Origin: Streptomyces sp. XY006
GTDB taxonomy: Bacteria > Actinomycetota > Actinomycetes > Streptomycetales > Streptomycetaceae
Reading direction: 5' to 3'
Assembly (NCBI RefSeq): GCF_002237655.1
Contig: NZ_NOKT01000038.1
Coordinates: forward strand, 1-64,000
DNA: 64,000 nucleotides
The notes under the pieces were generated by a model. That model did not search any database, was not told where the DNA came from, and worked only from the letters and a program-made list of their open reading frames with translations. This document shows positions 62,128-64,000 of the stretch, in pieces. The position numbers were made by a program, and so were the translations under genes. Each line of letters opens with the position of its first letter. The first letter of the stretch is position 1.

Positions 62128-62152
62128 GCGCCGGGGCGCGACGCCCCGGCGC
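62128..62152 (+). terminator. terminator of tatB
   Basis: GCGCCGGGGCG / CGCCCCGGCGC perfect 11-bp stem with a 3-nt loop, 6 nt after the tatB stop. Confidence 0.9.
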
Positions 62153-62345
62153 GCGTGACGCGTTTCATACTCCGGTCGGGCTGTGTACGGCCTGAACGAG
62201 GCGCCCGTGCGGCCCACGCGCCGGGCGCTTTCCCTGCTGCTCGCGGCGGTGTGGCTATGCTGCCGAGTTGTTGTGCGGACCGGTCGAGTACGCCCGAAGG
62301 GGGGCGGGCCGCTCGGTTCGACGAGAGCGAGGAGGGCTCGGGCAC

Positions 62346-63017
62346 ATGGAGACGACGAGTGGGGCAGTCGCGCAGGCGCCGGCCGCGGAGGGCGGACAAC
62401 AGCTCCCCTCCGCCCGGCGTACGGTCGACGGCTACCTGCGCGCGCCCTTCCCGTGGTACGGCCTCGACGAGGCCTTCACGGGGCCGCGCTGGCTGATGCA
62501 GGTCGGCACGACGGCCGACGGAGCCGTCGAACACGGGTCGATCGGGCACGGCGACGAGCCCACGGTGCGCAACGAGCATGCCGCCGGGGGCGATCTGGAG
62601 TCCAAGGAGAAGTTCGCGGTCGTGGTGACCGTGGCGGCCAACCCCTCACGGCGCACCGCCGACGGGACGGGGCTGCTGGAGGCCACGTCCGTGTCGTCCG
62701 CGGCGTGGCTCGCCGGTGTGGGGCTGCTGTCCTTCACATGGCCGGGGCAGATGGACCACTCGCTGCGGGACGACTGGCTGGAGCAGCAGACCGAGACGGC
62801 CTGGGTGCTCGCCGACGACCTCGACGGGCCCGACTGGTCCACGCTGTCGCTGCCCGTGGACGGGGTGCCGACGGCGTTCCACTACCGGGAGTCGGAGTTC
62901 GGCTGGGTGCTGGCCGGGTCGACGTCGGCGGGGGTCCATGTGGGCGCGTACGGGCGTGGCATGAGCGCCTACGGGCTCGGCTTCGCCGTGGTGAAGGACA
63001 TCGCCGCGTACGCGTGA
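62346..63017 (+). CDS. conserved hypothetical protein
   Basis: 223-aa soluble protein with no signal peptide or TM. Trp- and Gly-rich beta segments (APFPWYGLDEAFTGPRWLM, LLSFTWPGQMDHSLRDDWLE, ESEFGWVLAGSTSAGVHVGA) suggest a compact beta fold. I recognise it as a conserved Streptomyces protein beside mrp but cannot name a function. GAGGAGGG lies about 10 nt before ATG 62346. An interspersed repeat with terminator ability follows. Confidence 0.82.
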   Translation: METTSGAVAQAPAAEGGQQLPSARRTVDGYLRAPFPWYGLDEAFTGPRWLMQVGTTADGAVEHGSIGHGDEPTVRNEHAAGGDLESKEKFAVVVTVAANPSRRTADGTGLLEATSVSSAAWLAGVGLLSFTWPGQMDHSLRDDWLEQQTETAWVLADDLDGPDWSTLSLPVDGVPTAFHYRESEFGWVLAGSTSAGVHVGAYGRGMSAYGLGFAVVKDIAAYA

Positions 63018-63098
63018 GTTCCTCGGGGCGCCGGGTTTTCGGTTCGGCGCCCCTTCGCCTCGGGGCTTCGCCGCGCGGACGGCTGCGGGGGTGATGTG

Positions 63099-63131
63099 GT
63101 TGCTCGCGCGGTTCCCCGCGCCCCTGAGGGG
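63099..63131 (-). repeat. interspersed Streptomyces repeat, copy 2
   Basis: ggttgctcgcgcggttcccc gcgcccctgaggg, the reverse complement of the element at 54876-54913 with a few differences. Here it forms the left part of a terminator. Confidence 0.75.
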
Positions 63132-63147
63132 GCTGCCCCCAGGGGCG
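63119..63147. terminator. terminator between convergent genes
   Basis: CGCCCCT-GA-GGGGG-CTG-CCCCC-AGGGGCG followed by TTT. Stem of 12 bp with a 2-nt bulge. Confidence 0.8.
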
Positions 63148-63154
63148 TTTCGAA

Positions 63155-64000
63155 CTAGAACTTGTTCCGCGGGGTGATCCCCAGGGACAGGCCCGACAGG
63201 CCCCGCTGGCGGCCGCCGAGCTTGCCGGCGATCGCGCGGAGGGCCGAGCCGGCCGGGGAGTCCGGGTCCGACAGGACGACCGGCTTGCCCTCGTCGCCGC
63301 CCTCGCGCAGGCGGACGTCGATGGGGATGTTGCCGAGGACCGGGACGTTCGCGCCGGTCGTGCGGGTCAGGCCGTCGGCGACGACCTGGCCGCCGCCCGT
63401 GCCGAAGACGTCGACCATCTCGCCGCAGTGCGGGCAGGGCAGGCCGGACATGTTCTCGACCACGCCGACGATCTTCTGGTGGGTCTGGACGGCGATGGAG
63501 CCCGCGCGCTCGGCGACCTCGGCCGCCGCCTGCTGCGGCGTGGTGACGACCAGGATCTCCGCGTTCGGCACCAGCTGGGCGACGGAGATCGCGATGTCGC
63601 CGGTGCCGGGCGGCAGGTCCAGCAGCAGGACGTCCAGGTCGCCCCAGTACACGTCCGCCAGGAACTGCTGCAGGGCGCGGTGGAGCATCGGGCCGCGCCA
63701 GACGACCGGGGCGTTGCCCGGCGTGAACATGCCGATGGAGATGACCTTCACGCCGTTCGCCGACGGCGGCATGATCATGTTCTCGACCTGGGTGGGACGG
63801 CCGTCGGCGCCCAGCATGCGCGGCACGGAGTGGCCGTAGATGTCGGCGTCCACGACACCGACCTTGAGGCCGTCGGCCGCCATCGCCGCGGCCAGGTTGA
63901 CCGTCACCGAGGACTTGCCGACGCCGCCCTTGCCGGAGGCGACCGCGTAGACGCGGGTCAGGCTGCCCGGCTTGGCGAAGGGCACCTCGCGCTCGGTCTG
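63155..64000 (-). CDS. mrp: Mrp/NBP35-family Fe-S carrier ATPase (5' end beyond window)
   Basis: At least 281 codons of a Mrp/ApbC-type P-loop ATPase that holds and delivers Fe-S clusters. The deviant Walker A is VASGKGGVGKSSVTVNL; DADIYGHSVPRMLG and LLLDLPPGTGD are the next nucleotide motifs. The C-terminal CxxC, GLPCPHCGEMVDVFGTGGG, bridges the cluster between subunits. The frame stays open to the right edge, so the usual N-terminal DUF59 domain is probably in the next sequence. Ends GITPRNKF. In M. tuberculosis mrp (Rv1229c) also follows the sigE-tatB block on the opposite strand. Confidence 0.95.
   Translation of the reverse strand, partial: QTEREVPFAKPGSLTRVYAVASGKGGVGKSSVTVNLAAAMAADGLKVGVVDADIYGHSVPRMLGADGRPTQVENMIMPPSANGVKVISIGMFTPGNAPVVWRGPMLHRALQQFLADVYWGDLDVLLLDLPPGTGDIAISVAQLVPNAEILVVTTPQQAAAEVAERAGSIAVQTHQKIVGVVENMSGLPCPHCGEMVDVFGTGGGQVVADGLTRTTGANVPVLGNIPIDVRLREGGDEGKPVVLSDPDSPAGSALRAIAGKLGGRQRGLSGLSLGITPRNKF

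Overview
This window is about 64 kb of high-GC actinobacterial chromosome, almost certainly Streptomyces. The evidence is strong G/C bias at third codon positions, frequent GTG starts, TAGGNT -10 boxes placed 6-7 nt before start codons, a mycothiol gene (mshB), an actinobacterial DUF3117 gene, and SpoIIE/HATPase signalling proteins. I recognise the gene order as the central part of a Streptomyces chromosome. From memory, a large part of it (typA, lpqW-like, mshB, ferredoxin, dapC, dapE, LOG, folP2-like, DivIVA-like, tagA, DUF3117, O-methyltransferase, sigE, rseA, htrA, tatB, mrp) is in the same relative order as the Rv1165-Rv1229c region of Mycobacterium tuberculosis. No tRNA, rRNA, CRISPR array, insertion sequence or prophage was seen.

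Layout. (1) 1-6.8 kb, minus strand: the edge of a carotenoid cluster, reading DUF2867-type NAD(P)-binding protein, photolyase, crtE, crtI, crtB (cut by the window edge). It pairs photoprotective pigment with DNA photorepair. (2) 6.9-10.2 kb: an MMPL exporter divergent from a MarR regulator over a palindrome, then a DUF4383 membrane protein. (3) 10.3-16.2 kb: a secreted subtilase, an SDR/LysR divergent pair, a DUF4190/septum-formation protein and a GntR/HutC regulator. (4) 16.5-23 kb: a small SPOR-like protein, a Nudix hydrolase, a single-domain anti-sigma-like ATPase, an 878-aa PAS-PAS-GAF-PP2C-HATPase phosphatase, and a coupled GH18-like membrane protein plus divergent phosphotransferase-fold protein. 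(5) 22.9-26.8 kb, minus strand: a Sdh1-type succinate dehydrogenase operon with a conserved small upstream gene. (6) 27-38.4 kb: an LpqW-like lipoprotein, typA, and a complete five-gene oligopeptide ABC operon (binding protein, two permeases, two ATPases). (7) 38.5-45.2 kb: an S9 peptidase, a mini membrane protein, mshB and its coupled membrane partner, and a collagen-like-repeat membrane protein. (8) 45.3-55.8 kb: SirB1-like and GNAT genes, 7Fe ferredoxin, dapC and dapE (lysine/DAP pathway), a lysozyme-fold protein, LOG, folP2-like, DivIVA-like, tagI and an enoyl-CoA hydratase. (9) 56-64 kb: DUF3117, an O-methyltransferase with a probable AUU start, and the envelope-stress block sigE-rseA-htrA-tatB, then mrp.

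The most unusual observations are: a 33-bp in-frame minisatellite inside crtE; a probable AUU start on the methyltransferase divergent from sigE, with an ECF-type GGAAC-N17-CGTT promoter between them; a dihydropteroate-synthase paralogue lacking key active-site residues; a GH18-like/pseudo-phosphotransferase couple; a collagen-like tripeptide domain on a cell-wall-binding protein that uses a TTG start; and two copies of an interspersed repeat, one of which supplies the C-terminus of tagI. I found no clear-cut undescribed defence or biosynthetic system. The GH18-like/phosphotransferase pair and the signalling phosphatase with its stand-alone ATPase neighbour are the best candidates for unexplored biology.
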